NCBI RefSeq assembly: GCF_022844465.1
Contig: NZ_JALHLP010000001.1
Location: 186,001 to 250,000, forward strand
Direction: 5' to 3'
From: Bradyrhizobium sp.
GTDB taxonomy: Bacteria > Pseudomonadota > Alphaproteobacteria > Rhizobiales > Xanthobacteraceae
DNA length: 64,000 nt
The notes below the pieces were generated by a model. It saw only the letters and a program-made list of their open reading frames with translations, was not told where the DNA came from and did not search any database. The translations under genes were made by a program, and so were the position numbers. Below are positions 1-8,044 of the stretch, one piece after another. The stretch's first letter is position 1. Each line of letters opens with the position of its first letter.

Positions 1-1010
1 ATGCCGGCCTCGTCGTGACAGGCCTCGATGATGGCGCCGACCAGGCGCGAGACGCCGACGCCGTAGGAACCGCCATGGATCGGCACGTCGGCTCCGTCGG
101 GGCCGGTAACCAGCGCCTTCATCGCATCCGAATACTTGGTGCCGAAATAGAAGATCTGGCCGACCTCGATGCCGCGGGTGCTGACGCGCTTGTCGGCAGG
201 GACCTCGCGTTCGTAGCGGGCCGCATCATGGACGTCCTCGGTCGCCGCATAGACCGACGTCCACTGACTGATGATGCCGGAGAGGTCGCCCTGGCAATCG
301 ACATCGTCCGATGGAACCGGCAGATCGAGCACGTCGCTGTTGCAGAACACGCCGGACTCGCCGGTTTCCGCCAGCACGATGAATTCATGGCTGAGGTCGC
401 CGCCGATCGGGCCGGTCTCCGCACGCATCGGAATGGCCTTCAGCCCCATTCGCGCGAAGGTGCGCAAATAGGCGACGAACATCCGGTTGTAGGCACGGCG
501 CGCCGCGGCCTCGTCGATGTCGAACGAATAGGCGTCCTTCATCAGGAACTCGCGACCGCGCATCACCCCGAAGCGCGGGCGCTGCTCGTCGCGGAACTTC
601 CACTGGATGTGGTAGAGATTGAGCGGCAGGCTGCGGTAGGATTTGACATAGGCGCGGAAGATCTCGGTGATCATTTCCTCGTTGGTGGGCCCATATAGCA
701 GTTCGCGCTTGTGCCGGTCGCTGATCCGCAGCATCTCCGGGCCGTAGGCGTCGTAGCGGCCGCTTTCGCGCCAGAGGTCGGCCAGCTGCAAGGTCGGCAT
801 CAGGAGCTCCAGCGCGCCGGCGCGATCCTGTTCCTCGCGCACGATCTGCTCGATCTTCTTCAGCACGCGAAATCCCAGTGGCAGCCAGGCGTAGATGCCG
901 GCGGCTTCCTGCCGCACCATGCCGGCGCGCAGCATTAGCCGGTGCGAGACGATCTCCGCCTCCTTGGGATTCTCTTTCAGGATCGGTAGAAAAAACCGCG
1001 ACAATCGCAT
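1..1010 (-). CDS. proS: Prolyl-tRNA synthetase, N-terminal part (truncated by window edge)
   Basis: Class II aminoacyl-tRNA synthetase that charges tRNA-Pro with proline in the cytoplasm. The reverse frame starts at the ATG at 1010 and stays open to the left edge, so about 336 N-terminal residues are visible and the C-terminus is missing. It reads [20 protein letters not shown] at the start, and motif 2 appears as [18 protein letters not shown]. The short form seen here matches alphaproteobacterial ProS, in which the bacterial editing insertion is reduced. In related genomes proS follows mce and DUF1467; here the copper cluster and a globin lie between. Identification is firm; only the end is unseen. 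Confidence 0.93.
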   Translation of the reverse strand, partial: MRLSRFFLPILKENPKEAEIVSHRLMLRAGMVRQEAAGIYAWLPLGFRVLKKIEQIVREEQDRAGALELLMPTLQLADLWRESGRYDAYGPEMLRISDRHKRELLYGPTNEEMITEIFRAYVKSYRSLPLNLYHIQWKFRDEQRPRFGVMRGREFLMKDAYSFDIDEAAARRAYNRMFVAYLRTFARMGLKAIPMRAETGPIGGDLSHEFIVLAETGESGVFCNSDVLDLPVPSDDVDCQGDLSGIISQWTSVYAATEDVHDAARYEREVPADKRVSTRGIEVGQIFYFGTKYSDAMKALVTGPDGADVPIHGGSYGVGVSRLVGAIIEACHDEAG

Positions 1011-1180
1011 GGTTCAACTCGGGGAATCAGGTGGGACGTCCGAAGAGGAGCAGTGAAACCGGATCGGGTGCGAAAACACAAGGCCGGGCGCGGCGAAAAA
1101 ACCGCTGGAATCGCGGATTCACGGCGATCCACCGCAGCGGCATTGGCGTCAGCTTGACGCCCGGCGCATTGCGCCGGCCT

Positions 1181-1702
1181 CTACTTCTTCATGCCGGAAT
1201 GATCGTGCTTCATGTCCATGTGACCGCCCGGCTGAGCCGCGGGAGCCTGCGCGCCCACGCCCTGCACGTCGAGCGACAACGACACCTTGCCGGCTTTCTC
1301 GAATTCCAGCGTAACCGGCGTCTTGTCGCCCTGCTTGAGTGGTTTTTTGAGGTCCATCAGCATCAGGTGATAACCGCCCGGCGCCAGCTTCACGGTCTTG
1401 CCGGGCTCGATCGCCAGTCCCTTGTCCAGTGATCGCATCGTCATCACGCCATTGTTCATCGCCATCTCGTGGATCTCGACCTTGCCGGCGCTGTCGCCCG
1501 AACCGCCGACCAGCCGATCCGGCGACTTTCCCTTGTTTTCGATGGTCAGATATCCGCCGGCAACCTTGGCGCCGGCCGGCGTGGCGCGGCTCCAGGCCTG
1601 GGTGATGACGAGGTCACCTGCCCTGACCTCCTGGGCGTGTACGGAGGCATTGATCAGCGAAAACAGCGCGACAGTGGCGACGAACTGCAGAACAGATTTC
1701 AT
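1181..1702 (-). CDS. pcuC: Periplasmic Cu(I) chaperone, PCuAC family (PcuC-like)
   Basis: 173-residue exported copper chaperone. PCuAC proteins deliver Cu(I) to the CuA centre of cytochrome aa3 oxidase. A signal peptide covers about residues 1-23 (cleavage after VHA). The ligand set is visible: H78, M89, H112 and M114, with exactly the spacing of His79/Met90/His113/Met115 reported for Bradyrhizobium japonicum PcuC. The C-terminus is His/Met-rich (GGHMDMKHDHSGMKK) and may bind more copper. It is the last gene of a leftward run after a TlpA-like thioredoxin, the kind of reductant that acts with PCuAC and Sco in CuA assembly. The family call is strong; orthology to the characterised PcuC is likely but not proven. 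Confidence 0.88.
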   Translation of the reverse strand: MKSVLQFVATVALFSLINASVHAQEVRAGDLVITQAWSRATPAGAKVAGGYLTIENKGKSPDRLVGGSGDSAGKVEIHEMAMNNGVMTMRSLDKGLAIEPGKTVKLAPGGYHLMLMDLKKPLKQGDKTPVTLEFEKAGKVSLSLDVQGVGAQAPAAQPGGHMDMKHDHSGMKK

Positions 1703-1795
1703 GGTCTTCTTCCATCGAGTATCCGGCTGATCCGGTGATCCCGCTGCTTAACGCGAGATCGCAATGTCGGTGTGTACATTAACGTGACTGTGTTG

Positions 1796-2302
1796 TCATT
1801 TCGGCGCGGCTCGTTGCCTGGTCGACCATTGCTCGAGAACCGGTATCTCGGCCGAACCTTCGATGGTCGTGATGGTTCCGTCCCGCTCGATCAACAGCGT
1901 TCGCGGAATGTCACCCTGCCAGGTCGGGTCGATCTCGAACCGGAGGCGTTCGACGAAGCCGTCGCTGAATATCCAGTTCTCCGCCGGGCGCAACCCCGCC
2001 TTTTCCAGCATCGCCCGCGTCGCGCCCGGCAGATCGGGGACGAGATCGGCGCTGATCGTCACCACCTCGATCCCGGCGTGTTCCTTCATGAACTTTCCGA
2101 GCAGCGGCAGTTCGACCTTGCACGGGCCGCACGTGGCGCCCCAGAAATGAACCAGCGTCGGACGCCCGGCATGCGCGCGCAGCACTTCCTGCCAACTTCC
2201 GCGCCCGAATGGCTTGAGCTTGAAGTCCGACGTCGTGTCTGCGCCCGGCGCCGCCACCAGGGAGCCAAGCAGGAATATCGCGGCAAGCAGTCGGCGTTTC
2301 AT
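1796..2302 (-). CDS. TlpA-like thioredoxin-fold protein, periplasmic
   Basis: 168 residues with an N-terminal hydrophobic signal or anchor (about residues 4-20) and a thioredoxin fold with the redox motif C58-G-P-C61 in WGATCGPCK. TlpA/ResA-type proteins reduce periplasmic disulfides, including those of copper chaperones for cytochrome oxidase. The start is set at the ATG at 2302, which overlaps the stop of the propeller gene as ATGA, indicating translational coupling; an in-frame upstream start at 2353 would lie inside that gene. The next gene downstream is the PcuC-like chaperone, so the likely job is keeping copper-binding cysteines reduced. Whether it is TlpA itself or a paralogue cannot be decided here. 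Confidence 0.82.
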   Translation of the reverse strand: MKRRLLAAIFLLGSLVAAPGADTTSDFKLKPFGRGSWQEVLRAHAGRPTLVHFWGATCGPCKVELPLLGKFMKEHAGIEVVTISADLVPDLPGATRAMLEKAGLRPAENWIFSDGFVERLRFEIDPTWQGDIPRTLLIERDGTITTIEGSAEIPVLEQWSTRQRAAPK

Positions 2303-3507
2303 GGTTCGTCTCCAACAGGCACGAGGCGATATCCGTCGGCCTTGGTCATCCATGAGAGATACGCCTTGTGCCCGTCGCTAACCAATAGCGGGTGATCGGA
2401 CGTATCCTTGGTCGTGGCGACCGCGACCGGCTTGGTCCAGCTCCTGCCCTCGTCATGCGATATCGTGACGTTGACCGCCGTCCTCTCGCCGTCGAACTCC
2501 TTCCAGACCATGACCGTGCCGCGCGGACCGGCAAGCACGTATGGCCGGGCGGGGTTGCGATCGGGGCGACCGAGCGCAAGCGGCTCGGAGAACGTGCGGC
2601 CCTCGTCCTGCGAGCGCGCATAGAACAGCCCCTTGCGCGCCTTGCCGTTGCTGTACCAGGTCACGTGGTAGGTGCCGGCGGCCGAGATCGAGAGACTGGG
2701 ACCATGGTGCGGGCAGGCTGCAATCCGCCAGTCGTCGTTGCTGACCCGGCGAACTTCGCCCGCGGTCGCCGGATCGGCAAACGACACGACCGCGTGATCC
2801 CGCACCCCGCCTTCGAAGATGTTCCTGAACACGACCACGGGGCGGCCGGGACCGGCAAAGGCGAGGCCAAGCCGGCAGCACTCGCAGGTGTTGTCGCTCG
2901 CCAGCCGCGCCTCGGCATAGGTCGCGCCGCCGTCCTTCGACGACGCGAAGAACAACCCTGCTCCCTCGTACTTCCTGCCGCTCTGCTGCGCGCGAATGCG
3001 GTTGCGCTTGTCGAGCCAGGCGGCGAACACCGAGCCGTCCGCGTCGACGCCGATCGTCTCGAAGCGCTGGCTCTCGCTGCTTGACGTAATCGGCCGCGGC
3101 TCGGCAAAGCTTTTGCCGCCATCGGCCGACCGCGTCGCGAACACCTGGCCGTTGAACGCCTTGTCCTTGAAGATCGCGAATGCGACGGCGATGCCGCCAT
3201 TGCGGTCGATAGCGATCTTGGGGCGCGCATCCGGACCCGTATCGAGGTTGAGCGGCAGTTTCGTCACCGCAACCGGCGCTGAAAGCGTTTGGCCGCCGTC
3301 CTTCGAACTGGCCACCGATACCTGCCCGCCCGCCAGCCAGGCCAGCCATAGGGTGCCGTCAGGCGCGAACGCCGGCGTGACTTTGGAGGCGCAACGCAGC
3401 ACCGCTTCCCCGCACGCCGATCCCGAGACGTGCTGGTGGTTCGTTTGCGCGAGCGCCGCCGTCTGCCAGAGCGCAAGAGCAATCGTCGCAAGCAAGGTCC
3501 GGATCAT
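2299..3507 (-). CDS. Exported Asp-box (BNR/sialidase-like) beta-propeller protein of the copper cluster
   Basis: 402 residues with a cleavable signal peptide (MIRTLLATIALALWQTAALA). At least five Asp-box motifs occur (SSKDGGQT, SADGGKSF, SSKDGGAT, SQDEGRTF, SHDEGRSW), giving a sialidase-type propeller, but I see no sialidase catalytic arginine triad and infer no glycosidase activity. A cysteine cluster (CECC) and several His pairs could bind metal. The ATG at 3507 is chosen because GGGAGG lies 7 bases upstream and the signal peptide begins there; an earlier ATG at 3543 overlaps the TonB receptor stop. It sits between the TonB receptor and the TlpA-like gene, so a role in periplasmic copper handling is inferred. 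Confidence 0.75.
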   Translation of the reverse strand: MIRTLLATIALALWQTAALAQTNHQHVSGSACGEAVLRCASKVTPAFAPDGTLWLAWLAGGQVSVASSKDGGQTLSAPVAVTKLPLNLDTGPDARPKIAIDRNGGIAVAFAIFKDKAFNGQVFATRSADGGKSFAEPRPITSSSESQRFETIGVDADGSVFAAWLDKRNRIRAQQSGRKYEGAGLFFASSKDGGATYAEARLASDNTCECCRLGLAFAGPGRPVVVFRNIFEGGVRDHAVVSFADPATAGEVRRVSNDDWRIAACPHHGPSLSISAAGTYHVTWYSNGKARKGLFYARSQDEGRTFSEPLALGRPDRNPARPYVLAGPRGTVMVWKEFDGERTAVNVTISHDEGRSWTKPVAVATTKDTSDHPLLVSDGHKAYLSWMTKADGYRLVPVGDEP

Positions 3508-3539
3508 GGTTGAGCCTCCCATGTGGAATCGATGATGGA

Positions 3540-5933
3540 TCATTTGAACGCCACCTTCATGCCGGCCACGAAAGCCCGCGGCGAACCGGCGTAGATCGAG
3601 CCCGTGGTCGCCGGGCTTTGGACGCCAGCTGCAGATACGTTGTTTCCGATGTTGTTCGCTGAGGCGATGTAGGTGCGGTCGAAAACGTTCTTGACTTCAA
3701 GATACAGGCTCCACGACCTGAAATAGTCGGACACGAGGTCGGCCTTGTAGTTGACGTTGAGATTGACCAGTTCGTAACCGGGCGCCTTCTGCAAATTGGC
3801 GTTGTCCATGTAGAATGAATCCTTCCAATGGACTTCGACAAACGCGCCAAGACCTGCAAGCGGCCCCCACATCTGATCGTATCCGAGCCGCGCCGTCAGT
3901 TCGTTCGGCGATATTCCGGGAATCTTGTTGCCGGCGCGGTTGAAGCTGAAGAGGGTCCCGCCCACTCCCTGGCTCCTGATGTCCTCGCTGTACTCAGTGT
4001 AGAATTGATCGAGATAGGTATACGCCGTCGCGAAACGCCAGCCGGGATAGAATTTCCATTCAGCGGCGAGTTCCACCCCGCGATGCTCGGATCGGGGCGC
4101 GTTGAACACGTAGCTGATGCCGGGCGCGGGAGTCGCCTGGGTCACCAATTCGTTGCGGAAGAACTCGTAGAAGCCAGTCGCACTGAACTTGAGCGCGCTG
4201 TTCGGCGTCCAGTCGAAGCCGAAATCATAGCCTAGATTCTTCTGCGTCTGAAGCTGAGTGTTATTGCCGTTTTGACCGCTGGCAAGGACAAAGAGGTTTC
4301 CAACTTGCGGTGTTCCATAGCCGGTGGCGACACGCCCACGAAGTTGCCATTCGCTGTTCGGCTTGTAGAGCAACGCTAACTCCGGCGCGGTGTTTTGGAA
4401 TTGCCGGTCGGCGGTCGTCGGAATGATGACCGGCGTCGGGACCGGTGAGTTTCCATAGTTGTAGGCCGTATTGATTCCTTTCAGATGCGTCGTTTCCCAT
4501 CCGATCCCGGCAACGGCGGTCAGTTGCGGCGCCAGCTGAAGTTCTTCGCGAGCACGTACGCCGTAGTTGGTGGTGTTGCTCCAGGTATTGCTGGAAAGCC
4601 GGCCCAGCGTCGCGTTTCCGCCCGGCATGACGAATCTCGAGTCGTTCGACGCGGTGAGCGTATTGTAGAACGCGCCGAAGAAGGTGGTGGAATCCAGGCC
4701 AAAGATCTCACCGCGCTTGGTGATGTCACTCGTGTAGTTGTACGACGGAAAATCGCCGATAGCGCTGGTGGCACCGGTCGGCTGGTTAATGCTGCGGTCG
4801 TCGAACACGAACTGGTTGCGCCAGGTCGTGGTGTTGTCGAAATCGTGCTCCCATCGCCCACCGACGATGGTCCGGCGGTCGTGACGACCAAGGCCCGCCT
4901 GCACCGCCGTTTCCACGTCGGTCCCCGCCGCTGTGTTGAAGCCGTTCTTGTTTAGCGTAACCGTTGCACATCCGGGTGCTAAGTTTCCTCCCGCCGTGCA
5001 GCCTCGCTGGAACGGATTTAGGTAGAACTGGTCGAGCCTGTACCGGAGCGGCAGTTTCGTATCGAGATTGTTGTTGATGAACTTAAAGGTGAATCGGTCG
5101 TCGGGCGTCGCCTGCAATGTACCTAGAAAATTCACCGTCTGGGTGTTGAACCAGCTGTTGCCGATGAAACCGTCGCCGCGCGCGTCGCTGGCGAACAGCG
5201 AGCCCTCGAAATTTACGACCTTCTTGCCCGCGGCCAGGTAGTTGTTGAGATAGCCGAAGCTGCCACCATCGACGCCGTATTCGACGCCGTCGATGCTGCC
5301 GCCCGGACGGGTGCGGAAATTGAGCGCGCCGCCGGTGGCGTAGTTGCCATAGAGCGCCGATGACGGTCCCCTTATGACGTCGATCGCGCCATAGGCGCGC
5401 GGATCGATCAGATCGCTGCGGGAAAGCCCGTCCGGTTGCGTAACCGGAAAGCCGTCATCGAAGATCACGATATTGCGGATGGCAAAGCCGTTGCGGGCGT
5501 TGGAGCCGCGGATCGAGATGCCGATATCGCGCGGCCCATTGCCTTGCTTGACCGAGATGCCCGGGCTCTCGCGGAGCACGTCGCTGACCGAAAACGCCGG
5601 CCGGTTGTCGTACTGGCCGCGCTCGACGGTGGTCGCGGTTTGGCCGGCGGGCGCCTGGTAAAGGCTCGCGCGCGCGGCGCTCGGCGTGACGCGCGCCGTC
5701 TGCGACATGGCAGGCGCCGTACGCATCGCCGATGGCCTTGCCTGCGTCCTGGCGACCGAGCGAACGGCCGGCTTGCGGGCCGCCGGTCTGGCGGCCGCAA
5801 CGCGCGGCGCCTCGATGGTCACCGGCGGCAGCGTCTGGCCCGCAGTCTGGGCCTTGGTGTGAGACGGCGTCAGCGGAAACACACTGCAAAGCACAAACAG
5901 GCTCGTGCTACCCACGGCACGATAATGGGACAT
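3540..5933 (-). CDS. TonB-dependent outer-membrane receptor, probably for copper
   Basis: 797 residues: signal peptide, an Ala/Arg/Pro-rich linker (about 45-95), a plug domain (FSVSDVLRESPGISVKQ ... IRGSNARNGFAIRN ... VIRGPSSALYGNYATGGALN) and a 22-strand-type barrel ending in a C-terminal aromatic/basic residue pair (VAFK). It imports a substrate across the outer membrane using TonB energy. The substrate is inferred to be copper or a copper chelate because the flanking genes are a DUF2946 protein, a TlpA-like protein and a PcuC-like chaperone; the B. japonicum pcuABCDE operon also contains a TonB receptor (PcuB). The stop overlaps an upstream in-frame ATG of the propeller ORF. Confidence 0.88.
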   Translation of the reverse strand: MSHYRAVGSTSLFVLCSVFPLTPSHTKAQTAGQTLPPVTIEAPRVAAARPAARKPAVRSVARTQARPSAMRTAPAMSQTARVTPSAARASLYQAPAGQTATTVERGQYDNRPAFSVSDVLRESPGISVKQGNGPRDIGISIRGSNARNGFAIRNIVIFDDGFPVTQPDGLSRSDLIDPRAYGAIDVIRGPSSALYGNYATGGALNFRTRPGGSIDGVEYGVDGGSFGYLNNYLAAGKKVVNFEGSLFASDARGDGFIGNSWFNTQTVNFLGTLQATPDDRFTFKFINNNLDTKLPLRYRLDQFYLNPFQRGCTAGGNLAPGCATVTLNKNGFNTAAGTDVETAVQAGLGRHDRRTIVGGRWEHDFDNTTTWRNQFVFDDRSINQPTGATSAIGDFPSYNYTSDITKRGEIFGLDSTTFFGAFYNTLTASNDSRFVMPGGNATLGRLSSNTWSNTTNYGVRAREELQLAPQLTAVAGIGWETTHLKGINTAYNYGNSPVPTPVIIPTTADRQFQNTAPELALLYKPNSEWQLRGRVATGYGTPQVGNLFVLASGQNGNNTQLQTQKNLGYDFGFDWTPNSALKFSATGFYEFFRNELVTQATPAPGISYVFNAPRSEHRGVELAAEWKFYPGWRFATAYTYLDQFYTEYSEDIRSQGVGGTLFSFNRAGNKIPGISPNELTARLGYDQMWGPLAGLGAFVEVHWKDSFYMDNANLQKAPGYELVNLNVNYKADLVSDYFRSWSLYLEVKNVFDRTYIASANNIGNNVSAAGVQSPATTGSIYAGSPRAFVAGMKVAFK

Positions 5934-5984
5934 AAGAAGATGATCCTGACGCCAGCTCTTCGGCCGGCCTAGATAACGGCACTA

Positions 5985-6010
5985 ATCGGCACGGCTGTCG
6001 CCGCACCGAT
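5985..6010 (-). promoter_or_regulatory. Stem-loop between DUF2946 gene and TonB receptor gene
   Basis: Arms 5985-5995 and 6000-6010 pair over 11 bp (two G-U wobbles when read as leftward RNA) around a 4-base loop. No T-run follows, so it is not a standard intrinsic terminator. It lies in the 97-base gap between the stop of the DUF2946 gene and the receptor ATG, where an attenuation or Rho-entry control element would be expected. Confidence 0.45.
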
Positions 6011-6030
6011 CGTTCGGGTCTTCTATGGGT

Positions 6031-6435
6031 TCAGGAAAGGGAGGGTGGCGCGCGGGCCTGCGCGTGTGAACCGGCGCGGGAGGCGAACAGGTCTCGGCTA
6101 AACGCGATCCAGACCACGCGTCGGGCTTCGCGATCGGCCGATAGGGTGGTCACGACCTGCGGCGTATCGACCGGCGCACCGGTCTGCAGCACGCTGCAAA
6201 CCGAACAGCAACCGTCGTGGGCGCGATGGCCGGTCTGGTCGGCCTGACCGGCGGGGGAATCGCCTTTGCCGTGGCAGATCACGGCGCGGGCGAGCGGATC
6301 GGAGGCCGCGATGCTGACGGCCCAGCAGGCAGCGATGGGCGCGAATATCTGCACCACCAGCGCAATGAGGACTATCGGTAGAAATTTCTTCAGCCGCCGG
6401 CGCATCGCAAACCCATCCAACCCCAAATTAATCAT
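6031..6435 (-). CDS. DUF2946 family protein, putative copper-responsive leader protein
   Basis: 134 residues with one hydrophobic N-terminal segment (about 18-42) and the DUF2946 hallmark: CHGKG at 54-58, then HDGCCSVCS at 73-81, giving C77-x-x-C80. DUF2946 proteins are linked to copper loci. From memory, in Bordetella pertussis a DUF2946 reading frame (CruR) in front of a TonB-receptor gene regulates that gene post-transcriptionally in response to copper through its CxxC motif. Here the same gene order is seen. The start is uncertain: the ATG at 6435 or the ATG at 6405 (residue 11) are both possible. It may also work as a small membrane protein (PcuA-like). Confidence 0.72.
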   Translation of the reverse strand: MINLGLDGFAMRRRLKKFLPIVLIALVVQIFAPIAACWAVSIAASDPLARAVICHGKGDSPAGQADQTGHRAHDGCCSVCSVLQTGAPVDTPQVVTTLSADREARRVVWIAFSRDLFASRAGSHAQARAPPSLS

Positions 6436-6890
6436 TCCGAGGGCTGGAAGTCGAGATCAGATTCCCCGATTGTCTTGCAGCTTCGGCCAACAAGCCTGGT
6501 AAATCGATGGCATTTGCTGCCGCGCTTCCACTGATATCAGGGGTATCGCGGGGCACAATCCACAATCGGAAGTGGTCATTTTCTTTCGCACAATGCTGGA
6601 ATTTTGAACATTCGTTGCTGAAGATGATGACAAGATCAAAAAGATGGTCTACGACTTCGGGCTCAGGCTGGCCGAGAGGCTCAAGCTTGGTGGTCCAAGT
6701 CTCGGGAGGAACCCTGACGCGCACAAGCAGCGTCGCCTCGTCAATCAAGAGCAAATCCAACTTTGCGAGGAAACAAGGGTCGACACAATTTTTGAGCAGG
6801 GCTGACGCCCTGCTCTTTTTTTGAGACGCTTTTTCGGACGAGGCGGCCTGATAAACACATCAACGGATCGAGAGGTCGCGTAGACGACGC
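6436..6890. other. Unassigned 455-base stretch between divergent copper cluster and globin gene
   Basis: No gene is firmly supported. A leftward frame (TTG at 6760 to 6428, 110 codons) would overlap the DUF2946 start and looks moderately protein-like. A rightward frame open from 6608 (first ATG 6644) ends with TGA at 6803-6805, inside the loop of the terminator at 6794-6822. Neither has a good ribosome site or a recognised domain. The stretch is visibly less GC-rich than its neighbours and could be gene remnants or the leader of the copper operon. Confidence 0.4.
6794..6822 (+). terminator. Rho-independent terminator
   Basis: Perfect 9-bp stem GAGCAGGGC/GCCCTGCTC with loop TGAC followed by seven T residues on the plus strand. 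It would end a rightward transcript from 6436-6793, although no gene there is certain. Confidence 0.8.
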
Positions 6891-7295
6891 ATGGCCCGAC
6901 CGAATGCGATCGAACTAAGTTTTGAGATCGCCGCCGAGCGCTGCGACGACTTGACCCCCCTCGTCTATCGCCGCCTGTTCGATGCGCACCCGGAAGCGCG
7001 GACGATGTTCCGGAGCGAGGGCAGCGAACTGGTCAAGGGTTCAATGCTGGCGCTGACGATTGAAGCGATCCTGGACTTCGCGGGTGAGCGCACCGGCCAT
7101 TTCCGCCTGATCGCGTGCGAGATATCCTCGCACGACGCCTACGGCACGCCGCGTGAATTGTTCATCGCGTTCTTCGGCGTGATCGCCGGGACACTGCGGG
7201 AGGTTCTGGGGTCCGAATGGTCGGCCGAAATCGATTCCGCGTGGCGGAACCTGATCACCGAAATCGAGGGCGTCGTCGCCCTAGAGAAGGTTTGA
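6891..7295 (+). CDS. Single-domain globin-like protein
   Basis: 134 residues resembling bacterial single-domain globins (haemoglobin domain without the FAD/NAD reductase part). Visible features are an E-helix-preceding segment LVYRRLFDAHPEARTMF and an F-helix-like SSHDAYG with H81 as the likely proximal haem ligand, as in the common KHxxYG motif. A haem role in oxygen or nitric-oxide binding is the family expectation. An in-frame TAG just upstream limits the start to the ATG at 6891; the best purine-rich stretch (GAGAGG) is rather far away. It stands alone on the plus strand, convergent with the DUF1467 gene. Sequence divergence makes the exact globin class uncertain. Confidence 0.7.
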   Translation: MARPNAIELSFEIAAERCDDLTPLVYRRLFDAHPEARTMFRSEGSELVKGSMLALTIEAILDFAGERTGHFRLIACEISSHDAYGTPRELFIAFFGVIAGTLREVLGSEWSAEIDSAWRNLITEIEGVVALEKV

Positions 7296-7317
7296 GGACT
7301 CCCGCCAGGCCTCGACG

Positions 7318-7593
7318 TCAGAACGGCGTTCCCATCAGCTTCGACAGCCGCTCGATGTTGAAATAGCCCTGATGATACGCCCACATTCCGATGGCAAACA
7401 GGACGCCCGAGATCAGCGTGGTCCAGAGCAGCTTGCGCCCCATCCGCGCCAGCACCGGCGCGCCGGGGTCGGTGCCGGGCACACTGTCGCCGTCCTCGTG
7501 CTGGCTACGGACACCGAAGGGCAGCGTCAGGAACAGCACCAGCCACCAGAGCACGAAGTAGATCGCAAGCGCCGTCGAAATGCTGTAGATCAT
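7318..7593 (-). CDS. DUF1467 family small membrane protein
   Basis: 91 residues with two membrane segments (about 3-25 and 55-73) separated by the conserved stretch LPFGVRSQHEDGDSVPGTDP that defines DUF1467. Function is unknown. It follows mce with a 6-base gap in the same leftward run as birA, rnj and mce, the usual alphaproteobacterial order, and is normally followed by proS. The identification as DUF1467 is confident; no role can be given. Confidence 0.85.
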   Translation of the reverse strand: MIYSISTALAIYFVLWWLVLFLTLPFGVRSQHEDGDSVPGTDPGAPVLARMGRKLLWTTLISGVLFAIGMWAYHQGYFNIERLSKLMGTPF

Positions 7594-7599
7594 CCGGGT

Positions 7600-8004
7600 T
7601 CAGGCCTGCTCGATTTCGACGAGCGCGCCGGAGAAATCCTTCGGATGAAAGAACAGCACTGGCTTGCCGTGGGCGCCGATCCTCGGCACGCCGTCGCCAA
7701 GCACGCGTGCGCCCTCCTTGATCAGCCGGTCGCGCGCGGCGATGATGTCGGGCACGTCGTAGCAGATGTGATGGATGCCGCCATCAGCGTTGCGTTCGAC
7801 GAATTTGGCGATCGGCGAGGCCTCGCCGAGCGGCTGGATGAACTCGATCTTGGTGTTGGGCAGCGTCACGAACACGGTGATGACGCCATGCTCGGGCAGC
7901 GGCACCGCGCCGGAGATTTCAGCTCCGAACGCCCCGGCATAAATCTTCGCGGCCTTTTCCGCGTCCTTGACCGCGATCGCGACGTGATTGAGCCGGCCCA
8001 GCAT
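7600..8004 (-). CDS. mce: Methylmalonyl-CoA epimerase
   Basis: 134-residue glyoxalase/VOC-fold enzyme that interconverts (R)- and (S)-methylmalonyl-CoA in propionyl-CoA metabolism. Metal-ligand motifs are readable: LNHVAIAV at the start (first His), IHHICYDV in the middle and a final ALVEIEQA with the Glu ligand; the loop HPKDFSGALVE is typical of Mce rather than of glyoxalase I. Length equals that of the family. It lies between rnj and the DUF1467 gene, an arrangement common in Rhizobiales. Confidence 0.9.
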   Translation of the reverse strand: MLGRLNHVAIAVKDAEKAAKIYAGAFGAEISGAVPLPEHGVITVFVTLPNTKIEFIQPLGEASPIAKFVERNADGGIHHICYDVPDIIAARDRLIKEGARVLGDGVPRIGAHGKPVLFFHPKDFSGALVEIEQA

Positions 8005-8044
8005 GAAATTCCCTCCATCACCCTCTGGCGCGCCACCCCGCGCG

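Noticed and set aside
385..1017. Leftward 210-codon frame over the start of proS
   Set aside because: Arg-rich shift-frame reading of proS; the real frame starts at 1010 and stays open to the window edge.
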